A DNA stretch of 64,000 bases, taken from Anseranas semipalmata. Lineage: Eukaryota > Chordata > Aves > Anseriformes > Anseranatidae. The notes below the pieces were generated by a model. That model was not told the origin of the DNA. It ran no database searches and was given only the letters and a program-made list of their open reading frames with translations. The position numbers and the translations under genes were made by a program. The first letter of the stretch is position 1; each line of letters begins with the position of its first letter. The stretch lies in assembly GCA_013399115.1 (NCBI GenBank), contig VXAA01003323.1, positions 24,312 to 88,311 of the forward strand. Direction: 5' to 3'. This document shows positions 13,170 to 25,362 of the stretch, in pieces.

Positions 13170-15017
13170 ATCAACTGATGAACAGAAACATAAAAAATGT
13201 GATGAAACAAAGATCTCCCTGCCCACACTGCTGTCACCATGGAAGCTCTTCTTGAGAGGCAGGGATTTTTCTCCTACATCACAGTTACTATGTCCAAAGG
13301 TCAGAAAAATTCCTTAATCATTCTGAACTAATATTTATTATGCACTGGTATATATATATTTTAAAGTACAACTCACAGAAAAGAATAAACAAATCCTAAT
13401 ATTATATTGTCCAAATGTTAATGTTTTGACTTTTTAGAACTTGTTTAGTTATGACAACTTTAAAATAAAAATTATATTTAAAAGTTATATTTAAAATGTT
13501 AGTCTTGTTTGAGAAAATGTAAAAAATGTAGGAAAATAGTAGCTTGTCAAACTTAATCTCATAAACATTTAAGTTTTTGTGAAAATGTGCTAATCTGAGA
13601 TTTCATAAAAGAATTATTTGTTTTGTTGTTAGAGTCTGCACTGGTAAATGTTGTCATTTTGTTTTCCTTTGGTGGTAATAAAGGTAGAATTGCTAGATTT
13701 TAAGATAAACTATAATAAGTTCTTCATAACTCCTGCTGATTTCCTGAATGAGACAAAGAAATGCAGGATTTTTTGTGAACCAAAATTAAAAAATAAAAAC
13801 TAACTGTGTCATCAAATCAGGAACTTACATTGTCTAGGACTTGAGGCAAAGAGAGTTTTTTTTCTGCCATTTATAAATCAATAGTAACAGACAAACTATG
13901 AGGCCTGAAGAAAGTGATCTTGTCCGTATTATTTTTTTTCACAAAATTGTTAGCCATGGCTGAGTTGTTAGGAATGGGTGAACAAAAATAGAAAAAAAAA
14001 AAAAAAACCTTAAGAACTCCTATGAGGTTCTCCCAGATAAAATATAGTTTTCTCTTTAGTTTAGTGCAATCTAAAGGGCAAAAACTAAACAACCATACAA
14101 ACAGTGGTAAAGAAAAAAAAAAAAAGTGTTAAAATGGTGTTCTCTGGGTAGCTTTTCTGTCTGTTTTGTCTTTAGAAGTGTACAAATCCTACTGGAAGAG
14201 AATGCCCTGGCAACTCAGCTGGATATTTTTTAAAGAATAAAATAAGTTTATACACCCAGTGCCTATCTCAAGCTCAATACTTAGATTCACTCTGCTCTTC
14301 ATAATGAATCAAAATAGTGTACATATGTAAATGTAATAGAAATATAATATATGAAGGCAACACCCTTCAATAAAAAATATATGTATTCTCAAAAATACAT
14401 TCTAAAATACAACCTCTGACCACAACACCTGGAGACAATGTATCCTCCAGTCCTACAATCACATTATTAGAAAGTCCACTAATCTTCTTGGTGGTGCCTT
14501 CTGCTGCTTCATACGCTTGCTACTGTATTGTAGTGCAACTACTTTGTACATAATGCATTACTATTCTATATGCCTTTCAATGCCATCACTTTCCCTCCTA
14601 GTTATAGTACTAGATATCATTATGCTTATTGTAAAGCAATGCATTAGAAGGATGGAATTGTCTGTATCTGTACCAGGATGACTATCCTCAGTGACTGTGA
14701 TGAGTCATAGAAGCAACAAAAAATGGGGTCTGTCTCAGGGTCATATATGCAATGTCATTAGTGTGCACGTCTCTCCTGCCAGGAAGCATTTTGCCCTACA
14801 ATGAGGGCAAAAGGACACAGATGCCTAGATGGTTTCCCTGCTCAGTCTCCTTTCTGGTGGTTCCATGCTCAGATTACTGGACAATTTTCAGAAGCAGATG
14901 TGGAGCAGAGTTTATTCTATTCTTCTTCACTTACTAGCACAGAAGAAGTCTATTATAGCTCTTAGCATTTTTCTGTTATTTGTCTGTTCTGTGCTAGCCC
15001 AACCTTTTTTTTTTTTT

Positions 15018-15034
15018 NNNNNNNNNNNNNNNNN
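15018..15034. other. Sequence gap (17 N) inside poly-T
   Basis: Unresolved bases after a 13-base T run and before five further T. Confidence 0.99.
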
Positions 15035-15049
15035 TTTTTAGATCAGGCT

Positions 15050-15170
15050 TTCTAGATGTCCTCTTACTCCCATTTGTCTTCTCTGGATTTCTTCAGCTCC
15101 TTTGCACATTTTTTAATATGGACTAAAACCTGGAGATAATACTTTGAGGCTTTTCTAGTTGGTTGAAGTC
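15050..15170 (-). mobile_element. Short, diverged CR1 fragment
   Basis: The plus-strand text around 15075-15100 (TTCTCTGGATTTCTTCAGCT) and around 15125-15150 aligns by eye to the antisense of the CR1 RT segment before the 3' UTR. It lies just right of a poly-T run and a 17-base gap, so the left part may be missing from the assembly. The match is old and short. Confidence 0.5.
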
Positions 15171-15710
15171 TCTTTTATTGTTGTTTGCTCATCTACATTC
15201 TTTTCATTGCACAGTCACTTTCACCCATACTGCTAACCTAATCTCTGTCATTTCTTCCCTATTGACTGACAGTTACTACAGACTATAGTCTTTGCCATAG
15301 AAAAATCTCTACTTTCAACATTCGAGAAGGAAGAAAATTTGCCACCACTCCCTTTTCCCAGCTGCCCTTTGGATTGCTAAATTCTCCCACATTTCCTGTT
15401 TGTTTAATAAGTATAGTAATGCTAATTCCATTATTATACTTAAAGTTTTAAAAACATACTTCTCCCTACTTTCCCATCTCATTCTCTAACTGGAATGGTC
15501 TAAAATCACTAAAAGTGACTAAAAAGGAGTGTTGTTTTAATCTAATGTATATACAAAAATGTGCTTGCATTTATAAATTTTTAATATTCAAACATAAAAT
15601 TAAAAATGAAAAATCCGCTCATACCAATTACAAAATTCTAGCATATGAAAAGAATATCACTATTCAAGATATCTCAGTTTGTCTGATAAATCTTACAAGT
15701 ATTGTTTGAC

Positions 15711-16150
15711 TGTATTGGGTTTACGTGGCAAGAGTTTGGTAGTGGGGGGGCTGCAGGGATGGCCTCTGTGAGCAGAGCCCAGCAGGGGCCCCATGTCAGA
15801 CCAGAGCCAGGGTGAAGACAAAATCCAGAGGCATCTGCTAGCTGGAGTGGGAACGGTCTCCATGCCTGCTCTGGTGCACACAGCAATGCCTGGTACTCCC
15901 TGAGAGCTGCCAGCCAAGTGCCTGTGCTTGTGTAGAGGTCTGTGCTGGAGCCCAGCAAACGTGACCTACAAACAACCAAGCTCCGAGGAATGGAGGAGGT
16001 ACTGCACGTTGCTTCTCGAGCAAACACAGAGGTCTGGGAGTACAGTCCTTCCACACACACCCTGCATCACTCATGGTTTCTCTGTGGTGGTATCATCAGC
16101 GTGGTGGAGCAGCAGTCGTTATCAGCAGCAGAGGGGCTTAGCAAGTGAAG
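15711..16150 (+). mobile_element. Probable LTR fragment of an avian endogenous retrovirus family
   Basis: This block begins TGTATTGGGTTTACGTGGCA and continues with AGAGTTTGGTAG and a run of G. That is the characteristic 5' end of a widespread avian LTR family. It is clearly richer in G+C than its flanks. The first 80 or so bases are the convincing part. Downstream sequence to about 16150 keeps the composition but I find no clear CA end or target-site duplication, so the copy is probably truncated or rearranged. The minus-strand frames in it (for example 15674-16060) are not genes. Confidence 0.6.
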
Positions 16151-16715
16151 TTGGAGGGAGAAAGCTATTTTATTTTGATACTGGAGTACTTTGAAATGAA
16201 AGCACAAGACTTAGGGGGGTAAACTCTGAAGTGTCCAGAAGGAACAGATTTTCACCCCATGTTATGAAATTGAAAAAGATGATAAGTTTTGAAAAATTGA
16301 CAGCTATAGGAGAGCATCCAAAAAATAAAAAACAAAACAAAAAACCCACCAACCAAGCAACCAACCAAAAAAACCTAGAGAAACGAGCTTTTCATTTCAT
16401 ATGTTCCATAAGTTTTCTTTGTCTTCTAGATGAAAAAAATGTTGTTATTCCATTTTTACACAAAAGAAATTTGGACACATGGCTATTAGTCATTTTGCTA
16501 AAAAACATTTGAGTTAGAAAAAGTAACAGATTTCCTAAAAGTCCCTGCCTGTACATTACTTACAGGTTTATCCTTCATAACACATTAGAGTCCAAAAACC
16601 TTTTGTTTGTTATCACGTCAAGTCCAAATACAGCATTCTTGAAAACAAGCTGGAAAATATGGAAACAAATTTATTCCTAACTAAACCAAGAATAAATTTG
16701 GTCTCTGGCATTCAG

Positions 16716-16717
16716 GA

Positions 16718-16744
<27 letters not shown>
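16716..16744. repeat. Poly-A run
   Basis: About 28 consecutive A. It has no adjacent recognisable retroposed gene or SINE. Confidence 0.95.
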
Positions 16745-16749
<5 letters not shown>

Positions 16750-18630
16750 TGCACATACTTCCGTGCATTTGAAAGTTAAAATACAAGAAGCTCAAGCTGT
16801 TCCTATTCAAGCTTCTGCTTTGTGTTCTCAAATACCCATTTTAGTGACATTTCAAACCATAAAACATATTTGTGTGGGAAATGGATGACTAATACTTCTC
16901 TACAAATGACTGTTAAATTTTCTGTTGAACTTTAATTCTAATTCTAAATTCTAATTGCCATTGAATGCACTTTAAAAATCTCTTGTTGCAATTAGTCCTA
17001 ATATGGAAGTTTCTTTCCTAAACTAACTTAAGTTACAAGATCCAGTAGAATAGCACTAATTTCAAGTTTCTGAGAAAACACAGTTGACAGACTAAAGAGA
17101 TCACAGCAATAAAGGCAAATCAGTTGTAGCTACTAACTTACATTTAAAAATACATAATCTTATACACCTGTATAGTGTAGAATAATATGCTTTCTTATCT
17201 GCAGTGTAACATTGATTTTTGTAATCTAACTTGTATGAAAAGTTTAAAGTAGTTCTGTGTAGGCTAAATGACACAACAGTGTTTATACTATCTTAACTTC
17301 TGGACAGGCAGAGCTAGCTGAGGACATAGCCAAAGGAGGCCGTGTGGTAAAGCTGAAGTCAGGCCACATCCTCTTTGAATCTCCTCACATCACTATGCTA
17401 GCCCACAGTATATAGGTCCCTCCTATTTATACCGCTAGAGTAACATACCATACAAGCCCATCCCCGCACTGCATCATCTATTGTACAGATTTTGGCCTGG
17501 TCTGGGCTAGATTTATCAGTGGGAGAGTGGAGCTCTGCATCCACTAGTTTGATCAGTGAGCATGAGAACAGCCTTTCATATTCAGAAATACTCACTTAAA
17601 TATATATTTACTCTTTACCTGTTAATTGCTGGCCTGATATGCTTTCACTCTTTTTAGTCACTATATCACTTTTGTGATACACTTTATAAGCTGTTTCCAG
17701 CACACAAGGGAGTGCTTTGGCTGTGGTGAGTGCAGCCTGGCTGGCTGCTTTTCCCACAGAGGCGAGAGCAGGGGCAGGCACAGTAGCAAAACAGGGACCC
17801 TGATGCTTCTTTTCCCTACCCTCACAGTAAGAAAATTTTGTGTTTGCATCCATCTGGCTTTGATGGTACTTTTCAGTTCTGCAGTCTGGGCACACTTAAA
17901 TGCTATTACATAACTATTTTCTATGTGGATAAGATCTAACAAAGTTACTGTATCCCTCTGATTACTGGACTTGTCAAATTATTGTGAACTGTTTGTTAGT
18001 AAGTAATTAATTGAATAAAATGGTCCTCTGACATAGTGAGGTGTCTTGGTGGTTTTGTTTGTTTGTTTGTTTTTTTAATGGCATTCAGCTTTGGTCATTA
18101 AAGAAGCAAAAGACCGTGAACCAATTAGGTGCTGTCAAACTTTCAGAATGGGGCTACACTTAAACTCAGTTCTGAGTCCACATTCAGCATCCACAGACAC
18201 ACCACAGTCTGTAGTCATGCCTTTTTCTACATGACTACACACTTGCATCTAAATATGTTCTTCCCAGTTCCTTATGTAATGAAATTATTTGGACACTTAC
18301 AGACATGCTTCTACAAAACTACCTTGTTCTCCCTTGCTGGTATATTAGATTTTGTTGCCCTAGTCACCCTTTAATCTCACTCTAAAAAAAGGCCTTGATC
18401 AGTGCAAGGTTTGTGGAAAGAAGGACCAGGTGTTCATGCTCTAAGGTGGTCATGGCTGTGAGCTCATGGAGGAGAATGTCTTTATCTTCCCACATGGCAT
18501 GGCAAGAGATCCACACAGGCCCTTCTCCTCCCTGCTGCCTGCTGCTCAGCTGAGGTAACTGCCTAGTCACTTTCCTGATTTTTACTGATCATTTCTGTAG
18601 GCGCCTGTCTGCGTAGAAGGGGAGAAGGGC

Positions 18631-18653
18631 TGGATGCTGTTATTCAGCATCCA
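18631..18653. repeat. Perfect 9-bp inverted repeat (hairpin)
   Basis: TGGATGCTG (18631-18639), loop TTATT, then CAGCATCCA (18645-18653), with no mismatch. There is no U-run after it and no gene next to it. It is structural only, and its function is unknown. Confidence 0.9.
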
Positions 18654-20268
18654 CCAGAAGTTTCTGTTTTTGAAGAACTGAGACCCGCCCCGGACTAAAG
18701 GTGGAAGAAAGGACAGCTAAAATCCCATGGCTAGAGAGCATGTTCTCATCCACAGGTGGATAAATTAGCCATCCAGTTTACAGTTGTTTTTATAAGGAGT
18801 TGCAGATTTGACTAGATCTCTGAGTGAGCAGCAATTGTTCTCCGTGGCAACTTACTGTTGTGATGTCCATAACAGCAGTGCTCATTAGCACAGCTCAGTG
18901 TGACCGCTCAGTATTGATTTTCCTTTGAAAATACACCTAGGAGTCTTGGCAGGTCTCAGAATTTCACGGGAAATAGTGAGTTCCTGTAAAATCTTCAGCT
19001 ACTTCTGACATCTCCGTTGTTTTTCTTCTGAATTTTATTCCTCCAAACTATTTATGATGATGATCCAATTGTGCAGGGGGCACGTGGGCCACTGGAATTC
19101 CCACAGGTAAGATCTGGAATGAAATTCATATGCCTAAGCCTACAGTGTCATTGTATTATGATTTTAAGAGTGTCTAACCTTGGCTAAGTTAGTAAATAAG
19201 TCCATGATCTGTATGTTTTAAGGGCCAAGCTGACCGGCATCAGGAAGTGAACCAAATAAGGAAGGGGAGAACCAAAGGCGAAGGATCTTTACAACATCAC
19301 CAAGCAAAAACCTCTGTAAAGCAAATATACATTAGAGTGATTGGCACGTTGGTGCTATCCAAGTCATTGTTTAAAAATGAATGAAAATTATATTTGTCCT
19401 CTTACACATCAAAAAAATATATATATTTGCTGTAACCTTCTTATGGAAAAACACCTCTTCTGCTTCTTTATTTCCTGCTTTTTCTACCGAAATTAATACA
19501 AAGACAATGGCAGCTTCCACGTGACAGCTTTCAGGGCATTGGGACAAAAGTGCACTCGTAGGGTTCATTTGGGGCCATTTCTTAATATCCGAATGAAGTG
19601 TAAGTACTTCTGATTGAACAATAAATGCTCCTCTGTGCTTTGGTTCCATTGTGACTTCTCAATAGGTCCACTATGACTCATTATAAAAAGCAGCACTCAA
19701 CCAAAGTAAACTACCTGAAACAGATGAGGCTTAATGTTTTGTATAAACCTCATATTGCTCTGGTTAATTTAAAGCAGAGTCTGTATCCTTCACAAGAGGT
19801 ACCCATGTTTTCAAAGCTGTTCAAGTTCTGCACTTCCTCTCCTTCCAGCTTTAGTGGAGTTAGACTTTAGGTACCACTGACTACACTAAATAAATGTTTG
19901 AATTAATTAGACAATATGCATAGAAGGTGAGTGGGACACAGTTGAAATGCCAGTGAACTAGACATGACTTAAATATGTAGTCATAACTTTGAATGAGGAC
20001 TTATGCTAACTAGGAATATATTTTTCACTGGGAAACACAAGTTGTAACTAAAGGAAAAAAATAGGGAATTTTGTAAAATTTCGTAAAGCTTGTGGTGTTT
20101 AAGTGGACAAATAGGTGGACGCACATCTATAAAGCAATTATGTTGTGTAAACCCCTGGACTGCAAATCCACTATTCCAAGGTAGGTTGTGTCAGAATCAG
20201 GACAATGTACAGTAAATGACGATGTATTAGAAATAAAATAATAATAATAATAAAAAGGATAATGGGAA

Positions 20269-20288
20269 TTATAAGGAATTCCTTATAA
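20269..20288. repeat. Perfect 20-bp palindrome
   Basis: TTATAAGGAATTCCTTATAA is its own reverse complement. It sits right of an AAT-rich tract, and GGAAT words recur on both sides. Confidence 0.93.
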
Positions 20289-20856
20289 GGAATATAAATA
20301 AGAGTGTTGTTTTCCAATAATGAAGAGCTTTGTTGACTACTATGTCCCATTACTTCACAGTATGAAGTTTGCATTGAATACTTAATATTTTAACATTTCA
20401 AATGCTTACAAAAGTACCTAAGTACTCATGTTTGTTTGTTGATCCCTCCCTCTGCTGAGCATGAATTACAGACACTTACATACGGAAAATATCATTTAAC
20501 TGAACAACTTCTGAATTACAAGAACTGTTAGATTATTATATTTGACTTTTTTTTTTTTTTTTTTCAGGTGAGGTAGAATACCATTGTAGGAAATCTTGTG
20601 AAAACGTCAGGCATCTGGTAGGGAAAAGGAGGGATAGCAGGATCTGTATACTAAGTTTTGATTTTTGCACAAACACTAAGTTCCTATCTGTCATTATTTA
20701 AAACTAAAGAATAGAATATAGATCAGCTTCCAGAAATATTTTGCTTTTTGATGGCCAAAATAAACACCTACTGATAACCTGTGTTTTATGAGGAAGGTAG
20801 ATTGCTTTGAAAGTGTAGGTGTTTGTCTCATTATAATAAAAGAAAAGTAAATGTCA

Positions 20857-21685
20857 CAGAATCGCACAGAATCACAGAATGTTAGGGATTGGAAAGGACC
20901 TTGAAAGATCATCTAGTCCAATCCCTCTGCTGGAGCAGGAACACCTAGATCAGGTCACACAGGAACGCTTCCAGGTGGGTTTTGAATGTCTCCAGAGAAG
21001 GAGACTCCACAACCTCTCTGGGCAGCCTGTTCCAGTGCTCCGTCACCCTCNCTTTCCTCGTAAGGGAGATGCTCCACTCCCTTAATCATCTTTGTGGCTC
21101 TACACTGGACTCTCTCAAGCAATTTCCTGTCCCTCTTGAACTGAGGGGCCCAGAACGGGACACTGTTCCAGATGTGGTCTCACCAGGGCGGATTAGAGGG
21201 GGAGGAGAACCTCTCTCGACCTACTAACCACATGCCTTCTAATACACCGCAGGATGCCATTCGCCTTGTTGGCCACAAGGGCACAGTGGTGGCTCATGGT
21301 CATCCTGCTGTCCACTGGGACCCCCAGGTCCCTCTCCCCTACGCTGCTCTCCAACAGGTCAGTCCCCAGCCTATACTGGTACCTGGAGTTGTTCCTGCCC
21401 AGATGCAAGACTCTACGCTTGCCCTTGTTATATTTCATTAAATTTCTCCCTGCCCAAATCTCCAGCCTGTCTAAGTCTCACTGGATGGCAGCACAGCCTT
21501 CTGGTGTGTCAGCCACTCCTCCCAGTTTTGTGTCATCAGCAAACTTGCTGAGGGTGCTCTCCATTCCCTCATCCAAGTTGCTGATGAATATATTGAACAG
21601 TACTGGTCCCAGCACTGATCCTTGACGGACTCCACTAGATACAGGCCTCCAACTAGACTCCATCCCATTGACCACAAAGAGGACA
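20857..21685 (-). mobile_element. CR1 LINE, relatively well preserved, with internal deletion
   Basis: Minus-orientation CR1, 5'-truncated. The minus frame 21675 to 21478 carries recognisable RT ([17 protein letters not shown] and FADDTKLGG). The same frame resumes at 21438 to 21193 after an in-frame TGA at about 21475 that looks like a CGA-to-TGA CpG decay. The 3' tail with ATTCTGTG-type repeats ends near 20857. Roughly 200 bp of the usual C-terminal RT and UTR sequence is absent at position 21051, exactly where the sequence has a single N. The few stops suggest a younger copy than others here. Confidence 0.93.
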
Positions 21686-24451
21686 ATATTGTTCCACCTC
21701 TCTTAGGACTTTCCAGACTGTGAATTGTATAGCTGCAGACTTTAGGACACTGCCTGGCATATCTGAATATATTTTGATTTAGGGAATTGCCTTTCCCATT
21801 TTTAAAATGATATGCTTAATATACTTAGGAAATAAACAAAATGCAGGCACCAACAAAGCTTTTTCCCAAATCATGTTTCCATTTAAAACTTTATTTTATA
21901 TGTTTCAAACATCACTGGAAACATAGAAACTTGTAGGCACAAATGACTTAATATCCAGAGTTTTTGAATAAAATATTTGCTAATGAAATCGCAACAACAC
22001 ATTTTCATGATAACTATATAACTTAATACATCTTACATACATACAAAATCATGCATTGTAAAGAGTCATTTTGTCTATATGTCTGGGTGCTAAAACTCAC
22101 TGTAGATCTTGCACGTTTTAAATATGTCATATTTCTTCTGTACATTTTAAAGAGTTTATTAGACTAATATCACATTCCCAAAGAAAACACAAAATGTAAT
22201 AAAGCTGTGTATTTTCTTCATATTTTTCCTCTATAAAAAAAAAAAAAAGGATAAGTAATAACAAAACAAACATTTTAAAACAGCTCACATATATGTAAGA
22301 TATGTATAATCTAGTAGTAAAACTAGAATGAAAATGCAAGGGTATAAAATATGTTCTCTTTCGAATCTGTGGTCCATGAGTAATATTGCTTCTGTACTGG
22401 CCTTGCTTTGATACATGCAAGTCCATGAAATAATTCATGGCTTATTATGTAAGAACAAGAGAGGAATGAACTGGGAAATAAAGGAAATGGTTCTTAAGCC
22501 TAACATTTGGCAGCTACTTGCTTTATTTCCAGCTTTGACACACAATTACTCTTTTCTTTCTGTGAGGCACATTCAACAAAAGCCAGGGACCAAATTTCAG
22601 CCCATAATGTTCTTATAAGTCATAACCTTTTGAGCCTAATTCAGATCCCCTACTTCTGCAAGATTCTTCATCATGCAAATAATTCCTCCAGTTAAAAGTA
22701 ATAATTCTAAAAGGATCGTTTCTTTATATGGCCTTTTTTGTTTCAGTTTCTATTTTTATTCCATGCCGGCCACTTAAGAGTGCACCATGCATAATGACCT
22801 TTGGCACCAGTCTGTTAGCATCAGTGGGAGATCTCTGTACTGCTGACCTCCATATATGACTCATTGTTCCTCAGTTGTGGTCATTCTTTTGATTTTCCAG
22901 TTCTGTTAGCAGAATCCAGTGCTGTAAAGATAAGTACCTTCAACCATTTGCTTACAAACAGAGTAAACGTATAAAAATGTAGAAAAGTCGTACTAAACAT
23001 AGTGCTTTTAAATATTTTGCATCCCTGACCTGGAAATACTGTTTGATCTATTGACACACTGAGAAGGAAAAGATGGACTTAGCTGTATAAGCTATACCAG
23101 GCTTCTTTATATGTTTTAGAAGCTTTCTAATAATCTGAAGAGTCGGTCTGGCCAAAGGCAGATAGAACACTGGACTGGGACTGTGGAGATCTGGTTTTCT
23201 TCCTGGGTCTGTCACTAGCCTGCTGGGTAACTTTTTGCAGTTGCTTCCTCTCTTTGTGCCTCAGTTTCACCACCTGCAAAGTTAAGGTAATGATGCTGTC
23301 CTTTGTGTAAAGTGCTTTGAGACTTATGGAGAAAAAGCATTGCTTAAGAGTCAGGAATTTATTGCTAAGGAAGAGTCTTAGCTTTTTTTCCTGCTCTCTC
23401 CAATTTTCTCTTCTAACACAATAAACACAAAAACTCTGTCTTCTTTAAAATCAGTAACAGTTTTACACTTCAATTAATGCTGCCAGAACTTCTTCTGAGT
23501 GAATGACAAAAATTGTGCTCCTTTCTAGACAGTGCTAACAACAATTCTTGCTCAAAGACATGTATACTACCACCTTACCTATGAAGTGTCTGCACTTTTT
23601 TTTTGGAAGGTAGAAGGTAAACAAGCAATAGCTTTGAGAGCAACAAGGTAACAATGTTTAATGACAATACTGCATTTGAACAGCTCTTAGAAGACATTTA
23701 TAATGCAACCACATGCATACTAATAATACTAATACTTGACTGCATTATCCTATAGTATGATTTTGATGTAAAAGTTTCCCAAAAATATGATGTTGGTTTT
23801 ATTATTTCAAAGCAGTTCCTAAGGTGCTAATTGTAGGTTATACAATTTAGATGTGTCCTTTAAAAAAATGTATGTGCTTCTTTTATCTTTGATGATCTAT
23901 GTTATCAGTAGGATACATATTTTACTCATTCATATTATTTTTTAAAAAAGCTTTAAGAGAGATCAGAAAAGCTCACATTTTGAACATTTATCCCCTTTCA
24001 AAGGTTTTGAGAAAAGCAGTTTCCCCTGACAGAGTGGTTTGAACCAGTTTTTTTATTATTATTATTTCTATTCACAGCCTTGTATTGCATTGTAACACAG
24101 TACTGATTGTAACTCTTAATATGCCAGATCCTGTAGTACTTACCCAGCAAGTCTTCTATTAGAGACTCGTGGGTTCTAACACCAGATGTAGGATTTGGCT
24201 CTATAAATAGCCACAGCAGTTCAAATTGTGTGTTTAAGCAGTGAATATAAAACCCTTTAGACAATATAAAGGCAATAAATCTAGCAATGTATGAATGCAA
24301 AACCATTCTAATTGGAATATAGTAATGGAAAGAAGTTTTACTCAACTACTATGGTAATTTGAACAAAACCTTTCTGTACTACAGTGACGCCTCTCCAGCA
24401 GTATCACCAGCTCAATAGACTTCCAGTTCATTCACAAATCACCTTGTGTGT
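21686..24451. other. Intergenic or distal DIRAS2 3' flank
   Basis: Apart from the MIR-like element this is plain AT-rich DNA. The part nearest DIRAS2 (24.05-24.45 kb) may belong to its 3' UTR if the distal AATAAA at 24052 is used. Confidence 0.7.
23143..23345 (+). mobile_element. MIR-like ancient SINE
   Basis: About 200 bp with the MIR/CORE-SINE order of motifs: AACACTGGACTGGGACTGTG, GGAGATCTGGTTTTC, CTGGGTCTGTCACTAGCCTG, GCCTCAGTTTCACCACCTGC and GTAAAGTGCTTTGAGACTTA. Such elements pre-date the amniote radiation and are rare and decayed in birds. This copy is readable over nearly full length. Confidence 0.8.
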
Positions 24452-24859
24452 TCATTTATCCATCAACAGTGCTTGAACTGAGTCTTTTCCACGGAGGCTT
24501 TTGTATAGGACTGTCCAGCCAGTCCTCCTTAGGAAATATTCTGTTTGTATATGCACACCATTTTTATACAATCTGACATTCTCCAACAGCAGCAATCTGA
24601 TCTTTTGAAATATCTCAAGGCCAAAAGTACAGGTCATTCCTGGAGTGATGGGTGCAGAAAAGATGATCTCCATCTCTCCTACAGGGGCTGGCTTTTCCTC
24701 ATCCTTCAGTTCAAACACTGCGTCATACAAGAAAGACATCTCATGCTGGGGGAGGTAGAGAGAATCTTCATTCCTTTTAACTGTGCTACCCCCATACTTC
24801 TCTTTAGTGAGAAATAGTTTATTTGGCAGATCTGAGATTACTTTATGCACACTGCCTCA
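24452..24859 (-). other. Unrecognised open frame in DIRAS2 3' flank (about 134 codons)
   Basis: This minus-strand frame is open from just after a TGA at 24857-24859 to a TGA at 24452-24454. It has no ATG near its 5' end: the first ATG is about 38 codons in, and the frame otherwise begins at GTG. The translation looks more protein-like than other chance frames here: mixed charged residues, regular hydrophobic spacing, segments such as MSFLYDAVFELKDEEKPAP and a C-terminal stretch rich in Leu, Arg and Tyr. I do not recognise a family. The same frame upstream has stops at roughly chance density, so there is no support for a longer decayed gene. Options are chance within the 3' UTR, a retrocopy fragment, or a fossil of another inserted gene. 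About one frame of this length is expected by chance in 64 kb of this composition. Confidence 0.3.
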
Positions 24860-25362
24860 GCAGTCAGTACTGAAAATTGCACAGAACTGTTTGTCCACGG
24901 CACTCTTAACAGGTATGATGACTTAATCCAGCATGCAGTTATATGTCCTAGGTTTCTTCGTGGACATTTGTTTGTTTTTCTTCTAGCATTATACATTGCC
25001 TTCCATTGCAGTTACATGCGAATATAAATATTATGATGCTGACTTCCCAAATCTTCCACAATATGCTAAAGATGAAATTTCTTTTCCTGTGTAAATTATT
25101 AAATCAGATATCCTGGCCAATCTTTCTTTTACTTCCTGATCTTTTTTTTTCACTGATATCTAGAGCGTACGATTTTTCAATTTTCTAGCTTTTTTTCATA
25201 GTAACTACAGTAACTATTTTATTTTTCCAAATTACAAATATTTCTTTTAAAACAGATACCAATCAATAGGGTCTTGTATGGTTGTTTGCTGTCTATAGGT
25301 TTTACAAGGGTAATATCAGACAGGTGAGAGAGACAGCACGACCAACTCCTGTCAGTGCAATA
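24860..25362 (-). other. DIRAS2: DIRAS2 3' UTR, proximal part, with candidate poly(A) signals
   Basis: This is the sequence directly after the DIRAS2 stop. Minus-strand AATAAA hexamers lie at 25218-25223 (about 140 nt after the stop), 24818-24823 (about 540 nt) and 24052-24057 (about 1.3 kb). I cannot tell which is used. DIRAS2 mRNAs in other vertebrates have long 3' UTRs, so the UTR probably extends beyond this interval. No repeat is recognised here. Confidence 0.55.

Larger units (their letters stand above)
10411..15049. other. Intergenic; first 0.6 kb is GC-richer and unassigned
   Basis: 10411-11000 is noticeably richer in G+C and abuts the CR1 fragment. It could be a decayed repeat, but no LTR ends or domains are visible. 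The rest is AT-rich, with a CT run plus T run (about 12883-12912), an A10G8 run (12366-12383) and the AAAC array. No gene. Confidence 0.7.
16151..20856. other. Intergenic, no gene recognised
   Basis: Contains the poly-A run at 16.7 kb, somewhat GC-richer stretches at 17.3-17.9 and 18.4-18.7 kb that I cannot assign, the 9-bp hairpin and the 20-bp palindrome. No exon is supported. Confidence 0.75.

Noticed and set aside
15674..16060. 128-codon minus-strand frame
   Set aside because: It lies antisense in the LTR fragment; higher G+C explains the lack of stops.
24860..25200. Possible upstream extension of the 24452-24859 frame
   Set aside because: Continuing the same frame gives about six stops in 115 codons, no better than chance, so a longer decayed gene is not supported.
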